Below are positions 11,308 to 22,950 of a DNA stretch of 64,000 nucleotides, in pieces (position 1 is the stretch's first letter; the number at the start of each line of letters is the position of its first letter). The DNA lies in contig CM068590.1 of NCBI GenBank assembly GCA_035048485.1, positions 1,798,001 to 1,862,000 of the forward strand, written 5' to 3'. The notes beneath the pieces were generated by a model that saw nothing but the letters and a program-made list of their open reading frames with translations, did not search any database and was not told the DNA's origin. Source of the stretch: Pteria penguin (lineage: Eukaryota; Mollusca; Bivalvia; Pterioida; Pteriidae). A program made the translations under genes and the position numbers.

Positions 11308-12630
11308 GATCAGTTGACCAAACTGAAGCCCAGTATCACAACAGTGGACCCACCTGGAGCCCAGAGCAACACCAGCGGACCAACCTGAAACTCAGCGCCA
11401 CACAAGTGGACCAACATGAAGCCCAGTGCCACACTAGTGGATTAACACGAAGCCCAATGCCACGCTAGTTGACCAACATGAAGCCCAATGAGATACCAGT
11501 GGACCAAACTGAAACCTAGTGAGAAACCAGTGGACCAATATGAAGCTCAGTGCATCACCAGTGGACAAATCTCAAGCCCAGTGAGACACCAGGGGACCAA
11601 CCTAAGTCCAGTGCCACTCAATTGGACCAATCTTTAGCCCAGTGCCACACCAGTGGACCATGCTGAAGCCCAGTGCCACTCCACTGGACCATGCTGAAGC
11701 CCAGTGCCACACCAGTAGACCAAGCTGAAGCCCAGTGCCACACCACTCGACCACGCTGAAGCCCAGTGCAACACCATTGGACCACGCTGAAGCCCAGTGC
11801 CACACCACTGGACCACGCTGAAGCCCAGTGCAACACCATTGGACCACGCTGAAGCCCAGTGCCACACCACTGGACCACGCTGAAGCCCAGTGCCACACCA
11901 CTGGACCACGCTGAAGCCCAGTACCACACCACTGGACCACACTGAAGCCCAGTGCCACACCATTGGACCACCCTGAAGTCCAGTGCCACACCATTGGACC
12001 ACCCTAAAGCTCAGTGCCACACCAGTGGACCTCCCTAAAGCCCAGTGCCACACAAGTGGACCACACTGAAGTCCAGTGCCACACCAGTGGACAAACCAGA
12101 AGTCCAGTGTCACACCAATGGACCAACCTGAAGTCCAGTGCCACACCCGTGGACCACGCTGAAGCCTAGTGCCACACCACTGGACCACGCTGAAGCCCAG
12201 TGCCACACCAGTGGACAAACCAGAAGCCCAGTGTCACACCAGTGGACCACCCTGAAATCCAATGCCACACCCGTGGACCACGCTGAAGCCCAGTGCCACA
12301 CTACTGCACCACGCTGAAGCCCAGTGCTACACCAGTGGACCACCCTGAAGTCCAGTGCCACACCAGTGGACTACCCTGAAGCCCAATACCATATCGATGG
12401 ACCAACTTGAAACCCAGTGTGATACCAATGGACCAAACTGAAGCCCAGTGCGACACCAGTTGACCACCCTTAAGCGCAGTGCCACAAAAATGGATAAACC
12501 TGATGACGAATGAGACACCAGTGGACAAACCTGAAGCCGAGTAATACAACAGTGGACCAACGTGAAGCCCAGTTCCACACCATTAGACCAATCTGCAGTG
12601 CCACACCAGTGGATCAGTGGATCACCTTGT
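11308..12630. repeat. 31-bp minisatellite array, about 42 copies
   Basis: The unit has the core GGACCACGCTGAAGCCCAGT followed by GCCACACCAGT. Copies are divergent at both edges (11308-11640 and 12400-12630) and very similar in the middle (about 11640-11960), the usual signature of array growth from the centre. Because 31 is not a multiple of three, three minus-strand frames stay open and repeat every 31 residues; I do not regard them as genes. Confidence 0.9.
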
Positions 12631-12803
12631 CCCTGTATTACACACACCTAAACATATTGATTATCATATGAAGTCATGAAAAAAAAAACAATTGTAGATA
12701 CTGCAGAAAAAATCTGAAATACTTTTAAAGTTCTATTATGTGTGGATACTGGAATCTTATTCAACAAAATATATAGTGTCGGGATGATAATTCAAGAAAA
12801 ATC

Positions 12804-13510
12804 GTGAAAAGACACTGTCCACAGACAAATCGGGAAAAGACACTGTTCCACAGACAAATCGGGAAAAGACACTCTCCAAAGACAAATCGGGCAAAATACT
12901 CTCAAACATAAATAAAAAAGACACTGTCCACAACAAACAAAAAAAAAAAAAAAAAAAAAAAAAAAAACAAACAAAAACAAGACACTCTCCACAAACCAAT
13001 CGGGAAAAGACACTTTCCAAAGACAAATCGGGCAAAATACTCTCCACAGACAATTAAAAAAGACACTGTCCACAACAAACAAATCCAAAAAAAAAAAAAA
13101 GACACTGTCCACAGACAAATCGGATAAAATACTCTCCACAGACAAATCGGGAAAAGAGACAGTCCACAGACAAATAAAAAAGACACTGTCCACAGACAAA
13201 TCGGGAAAAGACACTGTCCACAGACAAATCGGGAAAAGGGACTGTCCACGGACAAATCGGGAAAAGGGACTGTCCACAGACAAATCCGAAAAAGACACTC
13301 TCCACAGACAAATCAGGAAAAGACACCCTCCACAGACAAATCGGTAAAAAACATTGTCCACAGATAAATCGGAAAAGACAATGTCCACAGACAAATAAAA
13401 AAAGACACTGTCCACAAACAAATCCAAAAAAGACACTCTCCACAGACAAACCGGGAAAAGACATTGTCCACAGACAAATCGGAAAAAGACATTGTCCACA
13501 GACAAATCAA
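12804..13510. repeat. 28-bp minisatellite array, about 25 copies
   Basis: The unit core is GACACTGTCCACAGACAAAT followed by CGGGAAAA. Copies vary in the CGGG part, often replaced by A-rich runs. A long A tract interrupts the array at about 12940-12967. Minus-strand frames through it are open by chance. Confidence 0.9.
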
Positions 13511-13602
13511 GCTTACTACGACTTTTTGGTATAACTGTAATGGACAGTAACTTCACATTTAGCATGTAGCTGACTTCGTTTTTTCCTGGAATAATAAGAT
13601 CC

Positions 13603-13812
13603 AATAGGCGATCTTCATAGTTTACATGATATAAGCGACCCAAGACCCGGCATGTTACTTTTTGCCGAGGTTTTCATTTCGATGTAAAGGGCTAGATAAT
13701 GACGTCACAATTTAAGCAATAACGTCAAAATAAAAATCCCGGCAAAGAATTGCATATCGGGTCTTGGGCCGCTTATATTATGTAAAATATGAAGATCGTT
13801 TATTACCGTTAA
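13603..13812. mobile_element. MITE with ~60-bp inverted ends
   Basis: The left arm contains GATATAAGCGACCCAAGACC and the right arm contains its near-complement, GGTCTTGGGCCGCTTATATT. Outer parts (GATCTTCATA) also pair. The central ~80 bp are unpaired and contain TGACGTCA. No coding capacity. Confidence 0.65.
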
Positions 13813-13889
13813 GGGTTTGATCTTTATTTTTAGTTTCAAACGTAGACTATCTCTTACGTAATGAAATGATATAATGATTGCAAAGAACA

Positions 13890-14265
13890 TAGCCATGAAA
13901 GAGAAAATAGAAGACATCTGACCAGACGGTTTGAGAAAAATCGCCAATAACATGCATATAAAGCATAATAATAGCCTTATAAACAGAACACGTCATAACA
14001 AAAATATTCCATTGTACTGTAGATATGATACTAAATTAGGACGGTCTATTAAAGCAATAAATGTCTCTTAACTGCTGTGGTGAACCGGTGTACGGGCACC
14101 CACCTTCCCACTCACCGCAAATTAAACCAGCACAATCAAGGGACACACATTTCAAAATTTATAAATAATCCTCCGTGTAAAGTATAAGGTACCAAGTTAA
14201 TTATAATATTGGAACAGAACAAAATCACAATCATTATGTCACAACAAACAACGCAAAAGTATGAG
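13890..14265 (-). repeat. Retroelement 3'-end block, copy A
   Basis: Two parts recur near the other B-box loci. 13895-14060 resembles 37318-37500, sharing AGAAGACATCTG and ATGACGTTTATT-like sequence. 14085-14260 resembles 35655-35850, sharing AACCGGT...ACGGGC, CAATCAAAGGGACACAC-like text and TATAATATTGGAA. The GTGGTTAACCGGTTTACGGG motif also sits just 3' of the reverse transcriptase remnants at 18.1, 22.6 and 37.5 kb, so this is probably the 3' noncoding part of that element. Confidence 0.55.
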
Positions 14266-14918
14266 AACTAAATGACAAATAACACTTACCAAACAGTGAC
14301 ACTAATTCATAAAATAATTTGATTTTTTAACATAAGATAAAGAAAAATATTCTTGAATTTAGATTACATCACTTGAGTAAGAAAACCGTTAACAAGGAAG
14401 TAATTTTAAAGTATTGCCAGCTAATGAGGATGAGCTACCCCGTTAATAATGTATATGTAGGCGATAATAGTATTCCAAAGAATTAAACATGGCTAATTCA
14501 TGATTAAAGAAGAAACGGACAATATACAATTCTTTGACCAAAATAATTACTGACTTTTACTGGGAGTTATTATGCAAATTCAATCATCATAATTATTTCA
14601 AATACAACATATGACATCATGACAACTAGATCTACTGTAAAAGTAGCCGTTATGGCGACATGTATTACAATGACATTTCATTTACTGCAATATTTCATAG
14701 GACAATACTTTACAATTTGGCAATAAAGTATAGACTGAAACTATCACCATCGGAGTGGACAAGAAAGTACATAAAATACAGAACTTGCAGGCAATACACT
14801 GATTGATTGTCCTTAAATGTGACAGTTCTGACGTCATCTAAGTTCGCACATTGGATTATGCATAACAATGGGATGCCCACTAAACGTTTTTTTATATTGG
14901 AATGTGGATCGGTAAGTT
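14266..14918. other. 3' flank of B-box/NHL pseudogene, no gene recognised
   Basis: AT-rich sequence without a convincing frame or repeat. Short open frames on the minus strand here read out of frame from the pseudogene. Confidence 0.4.
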
Positions 14919-16568
14919 TTAATATTTCACTATATTCACATGGCCATTGTTTTCCATGATCCATGCGCGTCCCTCGCTATCAACATCAACGTGCCTTGAA
15001 TCCTTTAGTCCAGCAGGTTGTAGATATTGAAGAAAGCTGCCCTCCTTGTCCAGAATGTGTATTTTATTCTTGTTGTCGATGATGAGAACGCGACCATTGT
15101 TATCAGTGCTGACGTCCCAGGGTTTGGATGATGTCGTATCGGAGTGTGGATATATGTGTACCGAAGTTTGTGGTCCTTCCCAAATACTAACACTTTTTCC
15201 ATTCCTCTGTCACACACGTACAGATCCTCGTTCACTTTATTCACAGCTACTGTATATGGATTGGAAAACAAGTTTGAATCAAATTCATGTACAACTGTCC
15301 CTTTAGGACTGTACTGGATGACTCGGTGTTCTTCGAAGCCTGACATCACGACGACGTCACCGTTACTTAACAAGCAGAATCCATACGTGTTAAAAGTTGT
15401 ATTCAATCTCCATGATGTCGCTGCTTTAGAAGCTGATCTGATACAGCGATTGCCAGTTATGAGAACATCTTCATTAATAGTGGTGGTGAATCGATTGAAG
15501 GGAAAGATTGTTATGACGGTGTCCAGTACTTTGCCGTAAAGGTCTATGAGTTGTATACGATTCTAGCCAGTCTTCATCCAGGCCTGATCTGATGACATGG
15601 TACGTGACGTGATGTGTGGATAAAAATAACCATTAGGAAATCTAAAACCAACACCATATACAAAATCATAACCAGGAGGGAATGATGATACTACTACTGG
15701 TGTGGATTGCAATGGGGTCACAGACGCGGACGCTTGTGGTGTCGGTTCTGTTGGAGATGTGAAGGTTGCTGCTGAATCGGGTGAACCATTCTTTCTTAAA
15801 TTCTCTACAGATGAGTTCAGATTCCAAATTATGGTGGATATCGTTTGATCATCAAGTTGGCCAGGGGTGTATCTAAGAGATGACAGTCGGATAAGTGCTG
15901 GAAGTGCCTTCATATCAGCGATATCAAGCTTGTTTTCTAATAGACTGATATCACTTACTTGAACAAGTTCCTCTAGTAGTTCAATATTTCTTTTTAATTG
16001 TTCATACTTGTCATTTAATGCTCTTTCATGTGCTCGAAGTTTCGTTTGCTCCTTTTCGCTGATTTCTCTCAGCTCGCTCCGTATTTTAGCTAAGCTCTTA
16101 TCTATGGTTTCATGGATACGATTTGCATGTGAAACCAAATCTCCGTCAATTTTCTGGACGTTGACTCCGTACTCAGTCGTAGTTTGTTTGGCTTTAAGTA
16201 TGAGATTTTCCCATTGAGTCAGACATTCCTGAAAGGGTCCTTCTAACTCTGGTTTTACGTTTTCTGTTTTGTAACGGATTGCATCCTCTATTTCGACCAT
16301 GACATGCCCATTATGTGATGTTATGGCACATGTTACACAACAAGATTTACTGCATATTTTGCACCAGTAACTATTTATTTTCAATGTGCTTCTGACAGAC
16401 TCGATTCATTCTCTTTGAGTAGCGGACAAACTTGTGTGTTTGTCTTTTCTCCTCGTGTTTCTCTTTAAATTTGATACAGAGTGCGTCTTCACAGTTCAAA
16501 CATTGATATTGAGCGGGGTTCTCACAACCATCGACCTCATAGGGTACCTCTTGTTGGTGGTCTGCCAT
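14919..16568 (-). pseudogene. B-box/coiled-coil/NHL (TRIM2/3-like) pseudogene, locus 1
   Basis: Closely related to the intact gene at 24593-26221. It starts MADHQQEVPYEVDGCENPAQ and has B-box 1, B-box 2 (CKICSKSCCVTC), a coiled coil, a Pro/Thr linker and an NHL-like propeller ending GHVNIVKY with a stop at 14919-14921. Breaks seen: a Cys to Phe change in B-box 1 (CIKFKEKH, where the intact copy has CIGCKEKH); a net 2-base deletion near 16375 between the B-boxes; a Trp to TAG nonsense codon near 15564; and a frameshift near 15150 in the propeller. There is no RING domain in any copy. A splice-acceptor-like sequence (CGTAATGTAG) ends four bases before the ATG, as in the intact gene, so an upstream noncoding exon was probably present. 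Copying from DNA rather than spliced RNA is therefore likely. Confidence 0.8.
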
Positions 16569-17321
16569 TTTGCTACATTACGAAAAGAAGGATAACCACT
16601 ACAATTGTCATTAGAAGATAATATTAAATACGAAATATGAAAAGGCGAAGTGTGACTTTCTATAAATTGCAATAAAGTTATTAAGATAACAAGGTCACAG
16701 ATAAAACAAACTCAGTTATAACAAAATTAAGGAACAGAAGCACATGAAAAAAAAAATGTAATAATCATAAGAAATATATCCTACTCATGTTTGATGACAT
16801 TCTACACAACAAAGTAATTTGTGTAATGCCTTATAAAATAAAAGAAAACTACATACTGCACATACTTGTATAGCTTTGATATCACAGGAATTACTTACAT
16901 AAATGAGGGCTTAGCTACTCTGATCAACAGTACGACTTCGTCCTTGCTTAAAATTTGGATAGATATAAGGTTAGAGGTCAATTTGACGAAAGAGAAAGTG
17001 CTACTAATTTAGAGAGGTGACTGATACGTAAACGATTCCGTCAGATCATAGAGGAGTTCCTCCTGATACGGATTCAGTGCTCTAATACTCTAATGAAGTC
17101 AATACGTGCTTCTATATTATTGCGGGGAAGTCCAAAATGATGAAGGAGAAGCATTTCGTAATAACGCACCTCATAGTTCGATAGCTATAAATAGTACGTA
17201 TCATTGTGCAAATATTGAAGTTATCCGGAAGAGAAGACAGAAAGTAAGCTGAATGACACAATTTACCTAGGACATGCATATAAAACATGCTTATAGTAAA
17301 ATAGAAACAGAAAACAGAAAA
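16569..17321. other. 5' flank of B-box/NHL pseudogene
   Basis: No frame worth reporting. The part at 17230-17300 (with ACCTAGGACATGCATATAAA) resembles blocks at 13925 and 37365, another piece of the retroelement-associated repeat. Confidence 0.4.
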
Positions 17322-17470
17322 AGGGGGAGGCTTGGTGTAGTGGTTAGGGGCTTGGCTTGCGGCACCGACAATCTGGTTCGATTCCCGGATTGCGACATTA
17401 TGTTTAAGAGGTTGGTAACATCCGGCTTCCATGTCGCGATGTAACTGAAAAATTAAGTCAAGTCAAAAAG
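17322..17470 (+). mobile_element. tRNA-derived SINE (family 2)
   Basis: Pol III promoter boxes are clear: A box TGGTGTAGTGG (17333-17343) and B box GGTTCGATTCC (17375-17385). A five-pair T stem can form around the B box, but the acceptor stem has no partner, so it is not a functional tRNA gene. It ends in a short GTCAAGTCAA tail. Confidence 0.7.
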
Positions 17471-17835
17471 TTTAGATGGTTAGTTTGTAAGGTCATGTCC
17501 CAAAATATCGTATAACATTCTTGAAAGAGGAATATGAAATTGTGCTAGATCCCTGTATCAACCATAGAACTTCATCAGTGACAATTTCAAACGTTCCTCA
17601 ATATATTCTTGTGAGAGTAGTTTCGTGACAAGAAGCCTCTTTCACAGGACGAAATTTTTGGTATGTAGAGCATGCCTTAACATAGCGTATATTTTGTGAA
17701 ATAAATACGCCATATGCAGGAGAGGAAGGTAGAATGCTTCTCAGAAAAGGGAAAAATTGCGTAAAACACCAATCAATCACCCGACAAACAGAAAACGACA
17801 TTACAAAGATATTCGATTGTGTTACACAGTTATTA

Positions 17836-18640
17836 AAGGGACATAGAATCTACCGGTCAATAAAAGTAACAAACGTCAGTCAATTGGTGTGGTTAACTGA
17901 TTGACTTGCACTCACTTTCTCACTCACGACAAAAGCATCACAATCAAAGGGCACGTACAGAAAGAAAAGATAAAAACCTTTGACTCATTCGTACGATAGA
18001 AGTCGCTACAGAGATGCACTGTTAATGTTAATAATGTGGATAAAAACCACATAAGATATGGACATAGGACTACCAATTGATAGAATTGTTCGACCGTAGT
18101 CTATCCAATCAAGTCGTGTGGTTAACCGGTTTGCGGGCCCATCTTCCCACTCATCACAAAAGCAGTATAATAAAACATATATCTAAAAATCTATGAATTA
18201 TCGTCTCTATAGAGAGGAAGGATCAACGATTTTTTTCAAGTCGAGAGGTCATAAAAATAGATAAGAATAGATAAATAAAGATGCAGAGTATGATCAAGAT
18301 ATCATTAATAAATAAACTGACATGAACATTAGTAAACCCTTCCTCTGCCAATCTGGAAGCGAGCTCAGACCCTGATCTGTAGGAGTCCCGACAACAGTCA
18401 GAGGGGATGAGGTTCGGGACCATGTATCCTCTAAAACATAAAAGTTTCAACAAAGCCCGACGTATAGTCCGCACCGCCGTCTTATTCAGTATGCAACACT
18501 CAAGTAAGTCTGTTTAAGTCTGAAGAAGGGCCAAATACAATACTAATTGTCTTTTTGATGATCTCCGTGTCATATTGTCGATGACAAAGGCTTTTCTGAA
18601 AATCGAAAGACCCGATATTCTCTCTTTTTCCGCCTTCATG
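17836..18640 (-). pseudogene. Penelope-type reverse transcriptase 3' remnant
   Basis: Read on the minus strand, 18610-18500 is a degraded copy of the reverse transcriptase C-terminus (compare the plus-strand copy at 22.1-22.2 kb, ending KKTIGLVFGPSTV). It is followed by the 3' noncoding block with the GTGTGGTTAACCGGTTTGCGGG-type motif at 18117. A second partial copy of that block lies at 17860-17960. Frameshifts and stops are throughout. Confidence 0.5.
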
Positions 18641-18786
18641 CGCTAATCAATCCACCGCCTGATCATGGTGGGGGTGGGTTATTCACTCGCAGCTGGAGAA
18701 GTTATCACTGTAACCATTCATATATTGGGCAAAGTGTGAAATCATACACAGTCATAAACTCGACATTTTATACTAGACTGAAATCT
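18641..18786. other. Short intergenic gap
   Basis: Contains one more copy of the CATTCATATA-type sequence seen at 10430-10500. Nothing else recognised. Confidence 0.35.
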
Positions 18787-19367
18787 TTAAAGGGACATAG
18801 TCCGAGACTTGAAAATTTTAGCATGAAAAGGATAAATTACGACAATATCTTATTTTTCCTGTATTACATAAATTATAAACTTTGTGTTAATTGCAAAATT
18901 TAAAACTAAAATCCCTCAATGTTTTCGTAGAATAAAGGTAATTGAGTCAGTTAAATTCGGCTGGTATCAATTTCCAAAATAAGGCGATGCTCCGCCCATA
19001 ATCATGCGCGTGCGCGAATATTTTCTGTAGAAAACAACAAAAATGGTTCACATGGAGGAAAACGAGCACGAGAAAAGCAAAAGTGTGGTAGAAAATAACT
19101 ATACACAAACTCAGAGTCCAAAAAAAGAGTAGTGGAACAAATGTTAGAATCGGGTAAAGCTCGAGTTTCATTGTCACGTGATTTCCTCTGACCGACCTCA
19201 TCAATATTCAAGGAATTGGCCTGGTTATGTTGCAAATTTAAAACGGGCATATCTGGTTAACGACATCGATAACGATACGTTTTACTAGCAATCGATTGCC
19301 GTTTAAGGAATCCGTTTACATTTTTTTTTATACTTTTCCCGACTTCAATCGGACCATGCTCCTTTAA
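18787..19367. mobile_element. Non-autonomous element with TTAA ends (piggyBac-like target)
   Basis: Both ends abut TTAA (18787-18790 and 19364-19367). Just inside are imperfect 15-bp inverted repeats, AGGGACATAGTCCGA and, from the right, AGGAGCATGGTCCGA. TTAA target duplication is the hallmark of piggyBac elements; the terminal bases are not classical piggyBac, so the class is tentative. The interior 550 bp hold no transposase. A lone end-like sequence, TTAAAGGGACATAG, also occurs at 17836. Confidence 0.5.
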
Positions 19368-19496
19368 TTATAATGTATCAAATCAATATCGAAGAAGTAC
19401 CAAACCGTTAATCATTCTCAAAGTCCAAGGACAGATACAAAATCGTGTAAGTTTCAAAAAGGAACTGCTGTGAACCCCGATATACTGAAAAATTCC

Positions 19497-19560
19497 GAGG
19501 TGAGACCAGGTGCCCGGGAGAGTAAGCACTTCCTGTTTGCATGCATCATCCGTCACTGTA
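19497..19560 (-). repeat. Dispersed repeat, GAGGTGAGACCAGGTGCCCG family
   Basis: The motif GAGGTGAGACCAGGTGCCCG followed by GGAG-GAGTAAGC recurs at 26638 and 33980 in this orientation and, reversed, near 20310-20395 and 59578-59645. Five copies of one family in 64 kb; class unknown. Confidence 0.6.
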
Positions 19561-19716
19561 AAAGTAGCAGTTTTCCACATAAAATGAATAAATAAATAAA
19601 TAATAATAATAATAAAAATGTCAAACCACAACAAACCCATTGTAAACAAATAAACTTTCTATACCAAATACCGGTTTATGTATATATATTTTAAAATGAA
19701 AATGATACAATTGAAT

Positions 19717-19855
19717 GTCGTAGTAGTAGTAGTAGTAGTAGTAGTAGTAATAGCAGTACTACTACTAGTAGTAGTAGTAGTACTACTACTAGTAGTAGTA
19801 GTAGTAATAGCAGTACTAGTAGTAGTAGTAGTAATAGCAGTACTACTACTACTAC

Positions 19856-19897
<42 letters not shown>

Positions 19898-19938
19898 AAG
19901 AAGAAGAAGAAGAAGAAGTAGTAGTAGTAGTAGTAGTA
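19717..19938. repeat. (GTA)n / (TAC)n trinucleotide microsatellite
   Basis: Runs of GTA interrupted by ATAGCAGTAC and switches to TACTAC, then a GAA run at about 19897-19917. The GTA/TAC switches create ACTACTAGTAGT palindromes. Poly-Val and poly-Leu frames across it are artefacts. Confidence 0.95.
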
Positions 19939-20734
19939 TATTCCCTTCAAAATTATCAAACTCAGTTTTTTGGTAACAAGTCTCGTAACTGCAGCACAAT
20001 CGGATCGAATATGTTTGTCGTTTTTCCTATTTGACTATTATCATACTACTGTAAAATATTGGCCCTTGGTAAACTGTATCATACAGATTGGTCAGTTATG
20101 TTTTATTCATATACGTGTATTGGATTACCTTCAAAGTATATGCTTTATTCCAGCTGAACGTGTGTACACATCATTACATACGTAGGAATTTAACTACCCC
20201 CTCCCCTGGCCGTAATATAGATGTACTACAGAGTAGGAAGTCTACTTATGCATGTGTGAACACCAGATCCTGAATCTGACGATTTGACTCTTTCTACTGG
20301 GTATATGTGATGGGTGTTGCTAGCAGGCAGGAGATGCTCACTCTCCCCGGGTACCTGATCTCACTTCATCCTCTGTTTTCATGATTTTTGGACTTATGGT
20401 TTGGATTTATCCATCATCTCTACATTGGTATATTATGTTGAATTTGACTCTTACCACAGAACAGAGAAAAATGGCACAGTCACTTTGTCCATCAGTCTAT
20501 ACAATAATGCATGTGTCCCCCTTTCCTTCAAAATCGTAGAGGATTTGATGAAACTTTATAGGAATGATCTACTATATAACTTGATTTTCTTGTTTCTTTA
20601 ACCACACCGACTATTTGACTATTGTCATATCAAATGACTGTCCTAAGTCGGTATTGTATCTTCTATCAAATCTAATTTTCGCAGTAATTTTGAAGAATCT
20701 AAAATCAGACCGATAGATTGATGATAATTTTGTT
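19939..20734. repeat. Repeat fragments, no gene
   Basis: Includes a reversed copy of the GAGGTGAGACC family (20310-20395) and, at 20600-20665, a fragment of the retroelement 3' end (ACCACACCGAC... GTCCTAAGTCGGTATTGTA), similar to 22580-22640. The rest is unassigned. Confidence 0.5.
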
Positions 20735-20932
20735 TTACATCACTCGGCGATTATTTCACGTATGCGCTGACGGTACCTGTTAGATGCATTATATAGAAAT
20801 ATTTTCTCTTGTAACAGACCACCCCAAAGTGGTGAGAGATCTTTTACGTGGCATGCCTACCATGACACGAAACATCCATTTACGCTGTCTTATACGAAAA
20901 ACAGGACACCGCCGTGAATCGAATCCGGAATG
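20735..20932 (-). mobile_element. tRNA-SINE (family 1), truncated
   Basis: Minus-strand copy of the SINE at 35225-35508. It shows the tail-side ACATCACTCGGCGATTATTT, the GTGAGAGATCTTTTACGTGG core and the degraded B-box side GTGAATCGAATCC. The tRNA head beyond the B box is missing. Confidence 0.6.
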
Positions 20933-21004
20933 ATAAGAAGTCACGAGGAGAAAAAAAAATTCAAAAACGAGTGAAATGGAATTTCCTATTCAAGGTACGC
21001 AACA

Positions 21005-22110
21005 AATATATATTAAACATTTGTACAATAAGATTTATTGACATGAAGGCAGCCTTTTGGAAAATTCTAGCTCTGGAGTTTGGAGTAACGGTAAGAAAAT
21101 TTGTTGTGAACATATCTACCGATACACATGGAGAATAAATATGATAGAATGATGTAACGTGATCTTAGATCCCCGTGATTCGTTTCAGTAAAGATATTGA
21201 TTAAATATCAACACATGTTCAAAGTATGACGTCATTCAATCAATTGGAAAATGTATGTCTGATAAACAAAAAGAGATATGATTCAATTTTATCACAAAAC
21301 TCGTCATAGTCCACGCACCACACTGTAACAACATACTAGACAATTGCGAAATAATCAAGCACAAATACATGAATATCAATATCATATTTTATTTATAATA
21401 TCATAATTATATCTATTTCATAAACTGTACATAATTATATACAAAGTCGTATCAATGCGAAAAAGTTTTCAACAGTATGTATCCAATGGTGTTTCCCATC
21501 CTAATTTTCACGGTGATCTCGTATATAAACTAAGGAAAGTAAAAGGCTCCGATAATATATATATATTAAACATTTGTACAATAAGATTTATTGACATGAA
21601 GGCAGCCTTTTGGAAAATTCTAGCTCTGGAGTTTGGAGTAACGGTAAGAAAATTTGTTGTGAACATATCTACCGATACACATGGAGAATAAATATGATAG
21701 AATGATGTAACGTGATCTTAGATCCCCGTGATTCGTTTCAGTAAAGATATTGATTAAATATCAACACATGTTCAAAGTATGACGTCATTCAATCAATTGG
21801 AAAATGTATGTCTGATAAACAAAAAGAGATATGATTCAATTTTATCACAAAACTCGTCATAGTCCACGCACCACACTGTAACAACATACTAGACAATTGC
21901 GAAATAATCAAGCACAAATACATGAATATCAATATCATATTTTATTTATAATATCATAATTATATCTATTTCATAAACTGTACATAATTATATACAAAGT
22001 CGTATCAATGCGAAAAAGTTTTCAACAGTATGTATCCAATGGTGTTTCCCATCCTAATTTTCACGGTGATCTCGTATATAAACTAAGGAAAGTAAAAGGC
22101 TCCGATAACG
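21005..22110. repeat. 553-bp tandem duplication, copies apparently identical
   Basis: 21005-21557 and 21558-22110 match base for base as far as I can read by eye, with matching landmarks offset by exactly 553. The junction is an AT-dinucleotide run (ATAATATATATATATT). The unit carries ~450 bp of unassigned AT-rich DNA and ~100 bp of the reverse transcriptase remnant. Confidence 0.85.
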
Positions 22111-22640
22111 TTATTTATCATGTAATAAAATAGTCAAACGTCTTCTAAATAGACAATATGACATTGAGATCATCAAAAAGACTATAGGTCTTGTATTTGG
22201 CCCCTCTACAGTCTTATGCAGACGTTGCACGCTGACTAACGGGGCGGTGGGGACTATATGACGGGCCTTGTCCAAACCTCTTTCAGAGGAGACATGGTCC
22301 TGAACCTCGTCCCCTCTGACTGTTAGTCGGGACTCCTACAGATCTAGGGTCTTAGCTCGCTTTCAGACTGGCAGAGCACGGTTTATCATGTTGATGTCGC
22401 ATATATTTTTATACCATTATGTGTTTCACAATACCTTACGTGTTTATATTTTTATGACCTCTCAATATGCGATACCTGTTGACCCTTGTTCTTTACATGG
22501 AGGATTATTTCTAAATTTTTAAATGTACGTCCTTTGATTGTTCTGCTGTTACGGTGAGTGGGAAGGTGGGCCCGTAAACCGGTTAACCACACCATTTGTT
22601 TGGCTTTTGTCAAATTAAATGACCGTCCTAAGTCGGTATC
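21455..22640 (+). pseudogene. Penelope-type reverse transcriptase C-terminus, plus strand
   Basis: Reads FQQYVSNGVSHPNFHGDLVY at 21470 and again at 22023 because of the 553-bp duplication, then, after a stop and frameshift, a segment ending KKTIGLVFGPSTV (about 22140-22215). It matches the minus-strand copy at 37859-38248 residue for residue in many places. It is followed by the 3' block with GTAAACCGGTTAACCACACC (about 22570) and GTCCTAAGTCGG. Only the C-terminal end and 3' noncoding region survive, as expected for a 5'-truncated retroelement. Confidence 0.65.
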
Positions 22641-22950
22641 GTAATTGCACTACAATCAAATATTTTTGTAATGTGTTATATGTTCTAGTATATTATTTAT
22701 ATTCATGTATTGTATAGCTCCATGGTGACTTCTGCCACATAACTGAGCCAGTAACTCCTTTTTTTTCTTTCATTACATTTATGTATCCCATTCCCTCCGC
22801 ACACACACACACACATACACACAGAATTATCATTTTGTTCCATTTTCTTTTTTTTTTCAAGTCTTATGTTAATGAGTTAAAGATAAAGAATTTATTTGTG
22901 TTGATTGTTTGATGATTTACGATATAACCGACCCAGTCAACCCAATATTT
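22641..22950. other. Intergenic with short CA run
   Basis: A CA microsatellite at 22800-22822 and T-rich sequence. Around 22895-22935, TTGATTGTTTGATGATTTACG resembles the SINE family 1 tail in reverse. No gene. Confidence 0.4.

Noticed and set aside
11602..12647. Repetitive Trp/Gly/Val-rich frames, minus strand
   Set aside because: 31-bp minisatellite; three frames are open in the same way, which argues against coding.
17322..17400. Possible tRNA gene
   Set aside because: A and B boxes and a T stem exist, but there is no paired acceptor stem, so it is a tRNA-derived SINE. The same holds for 35225-35300.
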